Shown here in pieces: positions 1 through 11,459 of a stretch of DNA of 64,000 nucleotides (position 1 is its first letter; every line of letters starts with the position of its first letter). Below the pieces are notes generated by a model. The model saw nothing but the letters and a program-made list of their open reading frames with translations, was not told the DNA's origin and did not search any database. This stretch comes from Prosapia bicincta (taxonomy: Eukaryota > Arthropoda > Insecta > Hemiptera > Cercopidae), in NCBI GenBank assembly GCA_036971475.1, contig JBAIZL010000005.1, forward strand, positions 164,265,886-164,329,885, given 5' to 3'. The translations under genes were made by a program, and so were the position numbers.

Positions 1-970
1 TTTTTATGTAACAACAGTGTCTTATTGCATTCACCTACACCTTCTTGTTCGAATTCAGTAGCATGAATTCTAATTCGTTTATTGCGAACCTACTTTCGGA
101 AGTAAAAGCAGTTACTGCATTTTCAAGAGTACCATACATATGTGAAATATCTTAGAGAATGGTTTACTTGCATTCGTTAAAACCAAAAAGATTCTTCTTA
201 TATGTACTTATTGTGAAGAATGTGGGAATAGAGAGATAGATCTAAATAGGACCAGATGGGGAAGAGACAGGCAAAGATATATAGAAATATTGATAGAGAA
301 TGTGTCAAAAAAGGGAAAGGAGGAGGAGGATAGATTAAAAAAACATGTTCATGTTTGTTTACTTCCAGCAAAGAACCTAGATAATCCGATCAAAGAAATC
401 ATCGATTTAGTTAAATTATTTATCCTAAACTGGTCGTAGCAATAAATGCTCAAAAAAAATTTTGTTTTTTAAAGTATATGTAGTCGTAAGTGTGTTGAAG
501 TGAGAGTATTTTCTTGAGTAAGTAACCTTTGACATATTAAAATGATGGAAATAAAGTTAATACCGTTGTGAATTGACGTGGAATGAATTCCTCCCCTTTC
601 AACAGCATTCCACTTTTACACTGTTACCGCGGTTTTTGTTGAGTATTTTATTATTAATATTTTTTTTATTATGATATTCAAGCATGTAATAGCCTACGTT
701 TGACTCAAACGAAAGTGTGTTTTGAAATTCTTCAACATTTTATATAAATTGGAGAATCAGTGCCTCTTATTAATTAATTTCAGAAAACACTTCTCTGTAA
801 CAGTTATCGTGTCCTATCAGCTGTGTGATGACGTATTTTGCAGTCCATGCAGAACTATTACTTGCCATTCATTAGTTCCATGCGGAACTGTTACGTTCCG
901 TATTACCTTCCTTACATTAAAAACTAATCAGACTACATTGCAGATCTTTGTCTGGCCATCTAACCAACAT
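1..970 (+). repeat. Arm 1 of a ~1 kb inverted repeat (partner at 41,173-42,137)
   Basis: Read on the + strand, this block matches the reverse complement of 41,173-42,137 over nearly its whole length. Shared landmarks are CCGCGGTTTTTGTTGAG, a repeated CCATGCGGAACT box (two copies about 40 bases apart near 850-890) and a GCAGATCTTTGTCTGGCC segment at the inner limit. Similarity stops abruptly after CTAACCAACAT near 970. The outer limit is the window edge, so the true repeat may be longer. It has no transposase-like reading frame. It could be the end of a non-autonomous DNA element or part of a segmental inverted duplication. Confidence 0.85.
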
Positions 971-2551
971 TATTCTGTATTGGACTGCTTCATATTTTAC
1001 AACTTCGTACAATTTTTCTTCCGACTAAAACTTCAAACACTTTTAATCGACGCTTTATTTTAATTTAGGTTTTCCAACATTGACCGTATTATAAAATTTT
1101 CTAGAGATTAGATTAAGTAACAGAAATATAGACGTTTTGCGCTAAACAAATTGTAATAGAGAATACTCTGCAGATCGTTGTTGAAGGTGAAGCTTTAAAG
1201 TGGTCGGAGCAGCAAGGATTAAGCAAGATAGCAAACTAGATACAATTAAAACAGGCATCATAGAAATAGAAATAAATAAAACGGCTTAAAATTCAACAAA
1301 AGATTAAATGCGGATAGTAGTAAATAAATAATAAATACAATATATATAGTCTTGTTTAATATAAAATATTTAATATATATCTTCCCTTAACTGTGCGTTC
1401 ACTTATATTCTTATCGAGTTAGATAGTTAATAAATACATATTTATATTTTATCGGAGCAGAAATACAAGAGTGATAGGATGTTGACATTATTCTCTGTGC
1501 TTATACACTGAGAGAAACTCACCAAAGTTATCCTTTACACTCCAAAGTTCTCATTGCTTTCGGAAGTTCTGTTCCATATTGGAGGTAATAAATTTTGCAC
1601 GAGTGTACGTAGCAAGTCACTGTGCACACTTAGCTTTAGTGGAACATTCTTAATAGTGAGAAGCCTGTGATCATCAGCAACTGACTATTAACAATAATGC
1701 TGTCTGTTATAAATAATGCTTTTCTCTTCACATTAATAACTTTCTGTTGGCTATAATTTCTTTCTGATAGCAATAATTACGAACTTTCAACAATGAAATC
1801 TATCTCTTGACAAGACGATCTTTTAGTAACCTGATAACAAAGGCATAATGTCAATAAAAACTGCTTGTTGAGAATTACAATCGCCTAATAACTCTCTCTG
1901 TACACATCAGTTGCTTAGTAATAAGTAGGCGAGTAATAACTGACTCTTAACAACTGTATATTCCCGATAACAATGTGTTAACAATAAAAAAACTACCAGT
2001 TGTCTATTGTCTGGTCATACTGGACACATAATTCTATTTACCTATGTATTTTATTGTTGTTTAATAATTATTTTATATACAAAAAATATTATTTGTTAAT
2101 CATTTATTTAGTTCTCATTCTATTTGAAAACTAGTTTTATATACAATTTTATTATGGCTTTCTTCCTCATGCTCTGTCTTCCTTGTTCACTAACTCATTT
2201 TCCTTGAGCTTTACTTATTTTTTGCTTTTTTGCAAGTTTGGCTTAACCAATTTTATTTTTCGTTCCTCAATGAAGTTGTCTTCTTCTTCGTTAACACCAC
2301 GTATAGACGCAAAAGTTAAATGGCAGCATTATCCTTGACAGCGGCAGTCACTGGAATAGACAGCGGCACAAAAAGCATAATGAAAACAAGCCAGCTCATG
2401 GTATATTTACTAATGAGGAGGAGAACAAAATGTTCAACTCGTCCCTTATACCAAACAGGTGAAATACCTAGATCTAGCGATTGCCTCTAAACTAAATTTA
2501 AAATACAATGTTGTGAAAAAAAGAGATAAACTGGATATACTGGATAAACTG
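971..2551. other. AT-rich non-coding DNA with a degenerate dispersed repeat
   Basis: No coding signal. Roughly 1,450-2,010 resembles 14,430-14,880 in the same orientation: a GTTGACA-N-CTCTCTGT block, a GGAAGTTCTRYTCCATATT block and a CACGAGTG block occur in the same order. Both are followed by many irregular iterations of a TAACAATAAC-type word. The rest is unremarkable. Confidence 0.5.
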
Positions 2552-4436
2552 AAAATAAAGTGTTGTGAGTCCAAAAATACTGCTAGAAACCTCCGAGGAT
2601 GAAGTCACCAGAAGTGAATCACTTCAAGTGGTTCTAGCAACGCAAGATTCCTACAGCTCTAGTCTGGCTCACAGGGTTTTAGTGTACAAACTTAAGCACA
2701 CTTAGCCTTTCCACCTGGTTCCAAACAAACAATAACTGCACATTATCAGCAGTATTAGAATATTAAGACGGCGTCCGTTCACTGGAAGAAGCTGACATTT
2801 TTCAGCAGCTCTCATAAAGCAACCTGCTAGCACTCGTCTTAGTTGCAGCAGAAACAAAACTTTACGTGCAGGCATCTAGTAATGCAAGTTAGGCTTACAG
2901 AATGCTTTAGACCTTTAGAAAGAATCCAATAAGAACTTGTGCAAATTGCCTAAATGCAATAGAATTGATTACTAACCGAATGGGCATGGGTTACTAACCG
3001 CATGGGCATTTTAGACGTAGCGGTTGTCCAGAGGATGGGGTTAAGAGGTCTGGGCGGGTTTTGGGGGACCATACACGGGTAAAAAAAAAATCAAAGCAAA
3101 TAAATTATGTTGTGCTAAACAAACAGTTGTTTAGAAGCGTGTAGCACTTGTTTATCTAAACTTAGGACGATAGCATACTAACAATGATCAACAGACTAAA
3201 CACTCAACATACAAAACGAAGTAGTTTCTCGAAGCAACGACTAAAATCGATGAAGAGAAACCATGCCTTCTAAACACATTTTCACGAGATATTTTCGTGA
3301 ACGGTAAGAAATAGGTCAACACAATATGTAAAAAATAATTATCTGTAACAGTTGTTGAATTATAAAATTTACTTATAATAATTAATAATATTAAGAAAAA
3401 AAAAATTTTAAATAAAAGAAATGAAAATTGTATGAATAAAAAAATATCAACTAATAAAACAAAAAAATGAAAAAATATATTTTACTCACAAAAAAACTAA
3501 TAATTAATAATACTCTAGTTAAAATAAAAAACCTATCGAAATTATTTATGAATGTGTAAAAAGGTATATGAAAATTATGTAATTTTTATTGCTAATTGAG
3601 AGTTTTGACTTTCACTGATTTAGAATATTACGTCAAAAGTAAGTACTGTACAACCACAGAAATTTAAGTACACTTGTGCAAACTCTACTATTATACAGCA
3701 GTACATTCCAAAGCAATGAAAACTTTGAAGTGTATAGTAAACGCCAGTAGATAAACACCGAAGAAAGTGTCAACATAATATCGCTTTAGTATTTCTGCCC
3801 TGACAAAATATAAAGATGTATCTAATATTGTACTTATTGAAGTCTTTACAAAGAAATAAGTAAACATACAGAACTCTGGGTAAGAATTTTATAGCGTCCA
3901 AACGTATTTATATTGTGTTGCTAATTATTATTTATTAATATCCAGCTTTAAACTTTCCTTGGAGTTTATTCTAAGGCGTTATATATTTTATTCCTATGAT
4001 GTTGTTTTCCAATGGCTTCTGATTGGTTGTAGTTATACAAAGCCTATATAACCTCACCGTCTGGAAACTTTGGTCAATAACATTGCATAAAATTATATTT
4101 TAGATGTAACATGTGTAATTTTGGAGACTGTTAAATTTGATAGCTATTTTTACAATTATAAATGTATGGCTCTATTTTTCAAAACCGTTTATAAAAAAAT
4201 GTCCATGAAATGTTATTTTAGTATGTTTATGAATTTAGAGTGTATTGTGGCCGTTCAAAATTCACCAGGCACGAGGAGGAGGTTAGAACATTTTTAACCA
4301 ATAATATTCACACGACATTACACTCATACTTTGATTAAATTACTTTAACATGTTCATAAATGACTTGATCTGATATTAGTCGAAATCATTCCCATGGGGA
4401 TTAAACGCCATATTACAATCTGGCACATATAAATAG
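2552..4436 (+). repeat. Tandem ~1.85 kb unit, copy 1
   Basis: It starts at AAAATAAAGTGTTG and continues through GAAACCTCCGAGGA, CACTTCRAGTGGTTCTAGCA, CTTTCCACCTGGTTCC, ATCGATGAAGAGAAACC and TTCACCAGGCACGAGGAGG. It ends at CCATATTACAAT followed by a TATAAATAG box. Every landmark recurs in the same order about 2.0 kb downstream (4,584-6,430). By eye the two copies are about 90% or more identical with small indels, so the duplication is moderately recent. No reading frame longer than about 60 codons is shared between them. Confidence 0.9.
4009..4051 (+). promoter_or_regulatory. CCAAT - reversed CCAAT - TATATAA cluster in tandem copy 1
   Basis: CCAAT at 4,009-4,013, ATTGG (CCAAT on the other strand) at 4,022-4,026 and TATATAA at 4,045-4,051, all within 43 bases. 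The whole cluster is unchanged in copy 2. The arrangement resembles a Pol II core promoter, but in such AT-rich DNA it may be chance. No transcript or reading frame supports it. Confidence 0.3.
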
Positions 4437-4583
4437 TTTGGTTTTTCTGTTGGTATTCTGAGTCGTGCCCCTTCAGTAAATTGCTGCTGGTGAACAAACA
4501 ACTTGTGAAGCCTGTATGGACAAAAGGGCTACCTCTCTAGGGATTCACCAAAAACAACAACCTGCAAATTATTGAGGGCTTCC
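4437..4583. other. Unique spacer between the two tandem units
   Basis: About 150 bases that have no counterpart upstream of copy 1 or downstream of copy 2. It follows the TATAAATAG at 4,428-4,436 and is the only unique DNA between the repeats. That argues against a simple perfect tandem duplication. Confidence 0.6.
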
Positions 4584-6430
4584 AAAATAAAGTGTTGAGA
4601 GTCATAGTAAGAGTCCAAAAATCCTGCTAGAAACCTCCGAGGAAGAAGTCACCGCAGAAGTGAATCACTTCGAGTGGTTCTAGCATCGCAAGATCCATAC
4701 AGCTCTAGTCTAGCTCACAGGGTTTCAGTGTACAAACTTACGCACACTTAGCCTTTCCACCTGGTTCCAAACAAACAATAACTGCACATTATCAGCAATA
4801 TTAGAATATTAAGACGGTGTCCGTTCACTGGAAGATGCTGACATTTTTCAACCACTCTCATAAAGTAAGCTGCTAGCACTCGTCTTAGTTGCAGCAGAAA
4901 CAAAACTTTAAGTACAGTCATCTAGTGCAGCAATCCAATAAGGACCTGTGCAAGTTGTTTAAATGCAATAGAATTGATTACTAACCGCATGGGTATTTTA
5001 GACGTAGGCAGTTGTCCAGAAGTTGGGTGTTAAGAAGTCTGGGTGGGTTCTGGGGGACCATAAACGGGTAAAAAAAATCAAAGCAACTAAATTATGTTGT
5101 GCTAAGCAAACAATTGTTTAGAACCGTGTTGCACTTGTTTATCTAAACCTAGGACGATAGCATACTAACAATGATCAACAGACTAAACAATCAACATACA
5201 AAACGAAGTAGTTTCTCGAAGCAACGACTAAAATCGATGAAGAGAAACCCTGGTCCGTATGCCTTCTAAACACATTTTCACGAGATATTTTCGTGAACGG
5301 TAAGAAATAGGTTAACACAATATGTAAAACATAATTATCTGTAACAGGTGTTGAATTATAAAATTTACTTATAATCTTTAATAATATTAAAACAAATTTT
5401 GTTTAAATAAAAGAAATGAAAATTTTATGATTAAAAAAATATCAACTAATAAATCAAACAAATGAGAAAATATATTTTACTAACAAAAAAATTAAGAATA
5501 AATAATACACTAGTTAAAATAAAATAACTATCAAAACTATTTATGAATGTATTAAAAGGTATATGAAAATTATGTAACTTTGTATTGCTAATTGAGAGTT
5601 TTGACTTTCACTGATTTAGAATATTACGTTAAAATTAAGTACAACCACAAAAATTTAAGTACACTTGTGCAAACTCTACTATTATACAGCAGTACATTCC
5701 AAACCAATGAAAACTTTAAAGTGTATAGTAAACGCCAGTAGATAAACACCGAAGAAAGTGTCAACATAATATCGCTTTAGTATTTCTGCCCTAACAAAAT
5801 ATAAAGATACTTATACTGTACTTATTGAAGTCTTTACAAAGAAATAAGTAAACATACAGAACTGGGGGTAAGAATTTTATAGCGTCCAAACGTATTTATA
5901 TTGTGTTGCTAATTATTATTTATTAATATCCGGCTTTAAACTTTTCTTGGAGTTTATTCTAAGACGTTATATATTTTATTCCTATGATGTTGTTTTCCAA
6001 TGGCTTCTGATTGGTTGTAGTTATACAAAGCCTATATAACCTCACCGTCTGGAAACTTTGGTCAATAACATTACATAAAATTATACTTTAGATGTAACAT
6101 GTGTAATTTTGGACACTTTTAAAATTGATAGCTATTTTTACAATTATAAATGCATGGCTCTATTTTTCAAAACCGTTTATAAAAAAATGTCCATGAAATG
6201 TTATTTTAGTACGTTTATGAATTTAGAGTGTATTGTGGCCAGTCTAAATTCACCAGGCACGAGGAGGAGGTTAGAACATTTTTAATCAACAATATGCTCA
6301 AGACGTTACACTCATATTTTGATTAAATTACTTTAACATGTTCATAAATGACTTGATCTGATATAAGTCGAAATCATTCCCATGGGGAGTAAACGCCATA
6401 TTACAATTAAAAGAAAGGGTATATAAATAG
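4584..6430 (+). repeat. Tandem ~1.85 kb unit, copy 2
   Basis: Direct copy of 2,552-4,436, with a 15-base insertion near its start (GTCATAGTAAGAGTCC instead of GTGAGTCC) and a missing ~40-base segment in the TGCAAGTTAGGCTTACAG part. It ends in the same way, with CATATTACAAT and then TATAAATAG at 6,422-6,430. If these were LTRs, the internal region would be only ~150 bases and the ends are not TG...CA. A tandem duplication or satellite-like unit is therefore more likely. Confidence 0.9.
5997..6039 (+). promoter_or_regulatory. CCAAT - reversed CCAAT - TATATAA cluster in tandem copy 2
   Basis: The same cluster as in copy 1: CCAAT at 5,997-6,001, ATTGG at 6,010-6,014 and TATATAA at 6,033-6,039. 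The surrounding ~100 bases are among the best conserved between the two copies. Confidence 0.3.
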
Positions 6431-6959
6431 ATTAAAGCATCAACGATCTTGGTAGACTTTTCGTAAGGAGTAAGTTCCAAACATTCCGCTTAAGCTTATT
6501 GAGAGATGTTTGCACTGTATCAAGCGGAAACATCCGCGGCAGAATAAAGCTGTGTTTATCTTGACTTGAGAAACATGACAGAAGGGAATTTTACAGCTAG
6601 TTTTATTTATACCTTTAGGGGGTTTCCTGTAAGTTGTGAAGGGTGTTTATACAGCTGACTTTAACAAAGATAAAATTTAGGTCAGTAAGAAAGCAACATG
6701 TTAATGTATAATTAACAGTGTTTCATATCCATATTAGAATTTCTAATTTACACATATTTTATTATCGTAGAATAGTTAAAAATTAGCATTCTTGAAGATA
6801 TTAACTGTTAAACACAATACGATATGTAAATGTCATTTAATATGATAAACATTATCAATTAAAAGCCAATTTTCGTTTCGGATTCAATTTGATTTAAATC
6901 TAATTCAAGTGAACAAACCACGTGCTTGAAACAAAGTGCATTTTTAGAGTTGAGGTTTG

Positions 6960-7180
6960 TATGATAAACTGCTTTTATTTATCTTCTTTATTCCTACGGC
7001 TGAGTAAGAACCGACGTAGTGTTGTATGCAACGTGAGATTCAGATATCTGTAATGCAATCAAATCTCAAAACACAAGACAATTCCCTGAAAGCTTTTCCA
7101 ATGGAAAAGCATGTCCTAATAAAAAATTCCCCGAGCTCGCGTCTAGCGGAAGGAATTTACGAACCGCACTACAAGTAGCA
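6960..7180 (+). repeat. Short dispersed repeat (inverted partner at 55,240-55,460)
   Basis: The blocks CTTTTATTTATC, GTTGTATGCAACG-type, CAGATATCTGTA, GCAATCAAATCTCAAAAC and CAAGACAATTCCCTGAAAG occur here in order. They recur as the reverse complement at 55,240-55,460. About 220 bases, non-coding; probably a MITE or SINE-like family member. No target-site duplication was identified. Confidence 0.7.
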
Positions 7181-8570
7181 CGATAGTACTCCTTCACAGT
7201 CACACGAAAACATTTTGTGTAAATTTATGGTATATTATTGATGTATTAAAACTTCACCCTAAATATAACCAGAGGTAACTCAAATCCTTATTGAAGTTAT
7301 TACACCTATACAACTATTTTACCTTAAGTTAAGGGAACACACGATGTCATACAACAGATGATTAAGAGTTATGCTTATAATTGAGAACAACGGTTTTCAC
7401 ACGGAGGCTATATTACTTTACTTATTATATATTAGGTAAATGTTTACTTTAATTATTTGGGCCTTCAGAAAAAGTAGTTTTTTTAAATTCATTATGAGTG
7501 TCTGCATCGGGCGGTAAAAGTTTTCGGCCGAAATCGCTTACGTGGCTAAAGTAAACAATCATCGTATATTATTACATAAATGTTATTATTCAATACTTGT
7601 TCCAATTTTCGAAATAAAATTATTTGGGCGCCCGTGACATCATTTTAAGAATATATTTTAATTCGTTAAAATTCTTTAAATACAATTTTTATTCAGTATA
7701 TTTTTCAATATATAATAAGGATATATAGTAACTAAATTTTTTTTATTATTAACTACAAGAAGTATCTTCTACAAAACCTCTAGTATTTGCACTCTTCAAA
7801 TGAAGTATTCCCTTCTATAGCTCAGTCTAACTGACTGCCATATTGTATTTATAACAATATTGTGTACAAGAACAACTGTTTCATTAAACATTCTTCCATA
7901 TTTAGAGTATTTCAAAGTGATAATAGAGAAATATTCTTCAAGCATGATGACGTATTGAAAACAATAAAATTTCAAGTCTTGGCAAAGACGCTCGCTTAGT
8001 CTCCCTAATTGAGTTTAAGTTTTGGAATTCCTTCCAAAGAGTACTTGGCCTCACAGATAGAGAACTAACTGTTGTAAATATAGCAAATCTTCATTCACAA
8101 AACATTTTTCTTGCATGAAACGTTTTTAATTTAAAAAAAGATGGCTGAAAATAAACGGAAGTATTAGAGAAATAGTTTTTTTTTTAATTGAAATTTATTG
8201 TTCCCATTGAATCACCAATTAGTGCATTGCTGAATAAAATTTGTAATGTGGATAAGATTACAATTTAATTTAAGAATCAAGATTGCTTAATTTAGATAAT
8301 AATAAATAATTGAGGTTTAAATTATCGATAACAATCGTGACATAAAGAGTTGAAATTAAAATTTCATAATAATTAAATTTTCCCCTATATTTCAGTACCG
8401 GTTTCTGACATTCCTAACGTTATAATATTCTCATCTGTTGACGCGTTTCAGAGTAACTCCATTTTCAAAACCTAAATCGTACTGTTTCCCCAAACTTCAA
8501 GTTCATCCATACCTCGCTTCCTATTGGCGCACGCCTACTCTTGCTTCTTGCATCCACATACTTAATAATT
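7181..8570. other. AT-rich intergenic DNA
   Basis: I see no coding sequence, tandem repeat or recognisable element here. Confidence 0.6.
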
Positions 8571-9590
8571 TTAAACTTGTTCTTGTAATATTTCCTTAAT
8601 AATTTTTATAGTTTCTTTAACTGGCACTGATGGCTGTAGATTTTCTATATTGAACGAAATCACCCTACATTCTTTAGCAATCTTTGCTTCTGGTATTATT
8701 TTAACAACATCGGTTGAACCTTTCACAGTATATAAGTTTTTCAACAGATCCATTCCTTCTAATAATTTTTCTAAATATCTTGCTAATATATAGGCGGGTG
8801 CCAATCTATAATTAATTATCGGCCTAATAGGTTATTATTTTTTGTGAATTTTTACTTGGCCTCTCTTTATTGCCACACTTGGAATTATATTTATATTTCA
8901 CTTCCTATGTTATATATTTGGAGCTTTTAACTATCTCATTAATTTCCTTTTGATATGTTTCAGTTTTAATCTTTAAATTCCTTTTTATATGCCGTTTTCA
9001 AAATATAATCCTAAGTTTTATTTACATAGCCTTCTTTACTAATGATAACAGTAGCGTTTCCTTCATCCTCTTTTGTAATCATAACCTCTTCTTTACATAC
9101 ATTTTTTTCTAAATTTTTAAATATTCTTTCTACCTTTAAATCCCTCTTCTCCTCCAATCTTTGTTTATTAGTTTTATTAAAAATTTCCGCTACCAAGTGT
9201 CTAGCTTGTTCTTAATCTACTTTAGGTATAATACCTTTTGTACTTTCCGACTCTACTATATTTTTTTCTACATTATTTTTTATATTATTATTTTTTACAT
9301 TATGTTTTATACCTTTTGCTAGAACCTCATACTCCTGTTCTGTCAAATCCACTTTAGATAAATTCATCACCTTTTCGTGAAAGATCTTGAGTTCTTAACT
9401 GATCGATTATTTTTTATTCCACTGAAATCTCTTTCTTTTATTTTGAGTTTGATATACTCAATGATATAATTTGCAGTTTCTAACAAGAGCATTTCATTTA
9501 CCATGAGGATTAAATCTAGATTCGTCTTGTTGATTTCATTTTTCTTAATAAATAATGTTTTAATTTCCATTTTTATCCACTCTTTTTCGG
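8571..9590 (-). pseudogene. Penelope-like retroelement reverse transcriptase, N-terminal half, decayed
   Basis: Read on the - strand, the region starts with MEIKTLFIKKNEINKTNLDL (9,570), followed by NLSKVDLTEQEYEVLAKG near 9,350. Next comes EDEGNATVIISKEGYVNKT near 9,020-9,080, the Penelope-type 'D-KGNATV' block before the RT palm. It ends with LAPAYILARYLEKLLEG and SFNIENLQPSVPVKETI (8,571-8,804). The last corresponds to the first catalytic-Asp region of the RT, where the usual S-F-D reads S-F-N, so the catalytic Asp is lost. At least four stops or frameshifts separate the blocks. The family is recognised from the order of these blocks; intact members encode a protein of about 700-900 residues with RT and GIY-YIG domains. 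This copy lacks the rest of the RT and the endonuclease. Confidence 0.8.
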
Positions 9591-9654
9591 CTTTTTGAAT
9601 TACACATCTGAAAGCAAAACTATTTACTCTGTTCTTGATTCATGCATATGAAGT

Positions 9655-10209
9655 AATCATGTTAGATTTAAACCTCATGTTAAATGAATTGCTATTGTTA
9701 GAAACTGCAAATGATATCATTTAGTTTATCAAATACATAATAAAGAAAGAGATTAAAGGGAAAACATAAAAAGTTATACAGGATACAGATTAATAGTAGA
9801 TAATAGATACAAGGAAAAGTATATAAAAAAAAACTGAATATTATATTTCAAATTACTGAGAATAATGGACATAACAAGGAAGCAATAATAAAGTTAGTTC
9901 AGAAAATTAGCGGAAGAAGAATTTCAAATACAACATCACACCAAGAAAATAGAAAGAAAGAAATGGGCTAAATTTACATGTACGGGAGAATATGTTTATA
10001 AATTGGAAAAAAAATCCAAGCAATATAATATAGAAGTTAGAATGAAAACTAATAGCACATTAAAGAATAAATTAAAGTGTAATATCGAAAGTTTAAATAA
10101 GTTTAGTAAAAACGGAGTTTATAAAATACTATTTAATTGCAAAGCAACTTACATAAGACAAACAGGACGAAAGAAAATAATAATAAAACAAAAAGATGGA
10201 CGGTTTTGA
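9655..10209 (+). pseudogene. Penelope-like element: N-terminal fragment fused to the GIY-YIG endonuclease end, RT core missing
   Basis: The + strand first reads LDLNLMLNELLLLETANDII (9,661 on), the same segment that the - strand copy encodes at 9,450-9,520. After about 130 bases it jumps to C-terminal Penelope sequence: ENNGHNKEAIIKLVQKI, then KKWAKFTCTGEYVYK, and from 10,003 an open frame with NGVYKILFNCKATYIRQTGR. The latter is the GIY-YIG nuclease core, with VYK for GIY and TYI for YIG. The RT core is deleted. The fragment ends just before a (TA)n(TG)n tract. Together with the - strand copy it forms a head-to-head pair with about 80 bases between the shared segments. Confidence 0.8.
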
Positions 10210-10321
10210 TGAATCTAATATATTCATATTATCAGGAACGTCGTGATATCGAAACAAAACTGACAATAGAGATTAAAAGCTCCCCACTTATGTTTTCTAA
10301 GTAGGCCTATTCGTTTGTACG

Positions 10322-10322
<1 letters not shown>

Positions 10323-10383
<61 letters not shown>

Positions 10384-10400
10384 ATGTGTGTGTGTGTGTA
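10323..10400. repeat. (TA)n-(TG)n compound microsatellite
   Basis: About 46 bases of TA dinucleotide followed by about 32 bases of TG dinucleotide, immediately 3' of the Penelope GIY-YIG fragment. Confidence 0.95.
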
Positions 10401-11391
10401 GGCCTATATATATATTTATATTGATATTTCTTAAATTACAATATAAACATAACAATAATCAATGCCCTTTTCACTGATAATTAATCGTAAGCTACTAATA
10501 CGTTGAAGTTATAGATATGTGCACTTTAAAGACAATAGCAATATATCCGCAGAACCTGGAGCTAATTTTACCATTTCTCCTTTTTTATTCTGTAATATGA
10601 ATAGCCTTTGGTTTCATTAGGACTGAGCTTCTACTACAGCTGCAAATAATGAGGAGCCAGTAAATTACATTCTCTCATGACCGGTGACAGGATACATAGT
10701 TGAGTCAAACACAATGTAATTCTTTAAAGTTCGGAGTTTACCGCCAACACGTTCAATCCGTTAACCCTATATTATTACAAAATATATAATTAGAGTTGAT
10801 TTAAGTAAAGTTAGGTTAGGTTGGGTTATCGTAGCTGCTTCAATAAACGTTGATTGAAAATGGGAGAATGTTGCGTTATTACAATAAAAACCTAAGATCA
10901 CTAACATTACTAAAAAAAATGTCCCAGTTCACATCATTTTATTATACATCATATTATTATTCTTGAAAAATCTGCAGTAAAAGACGGCCGCACCTGGTCA
11001 ACACAATGAACTCTAATCCTATATGAGAGATATTACATGGCAGATTGGTAGCACTGGAATGTTTGCCGTAACATGTTGATTAAACAAGTTATCAGTTTAC
11101 TCGGAATAAACCAATTTACCCAATATGCGATTAAGTGTATACGTTGAGATGTAAATGTGCAATTATACGATAAACCCACGTCATATTCAATTTCACTGTT
11201 AGGACATCGATAGTATACAAGCGTCTCTATTTAATCTCTGTGTAGACATATTCACTATAGCTATAAAATTTGCAACACTTTGCGTTGTTATCCAGTATAG
11301 TTAAAAGCACAGTGTCGGTTATATTCTCGAGTAAATCCTAAATACATTTTAATGAATACCAATTATTTAAGTTAATTAAATAATAATTAGG

Positions 11392-11459
<68 letters not shown>

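Noticed and set aside
722..1063. 113-codon + frame
   Set aside because: Lies mostly within the 1-970 inverted repeat. The partner copy encodes a different, unrelated frame (40,959-41,297), so there is no conserved protein.
2552..6430. Interpretation of the two 1.85 kb units as LTRs of a retrotransposon
   Set aside because: Only ~150 bases lie between them, ends are not TG...CA, and no primer-binding site or coding sequence is present.
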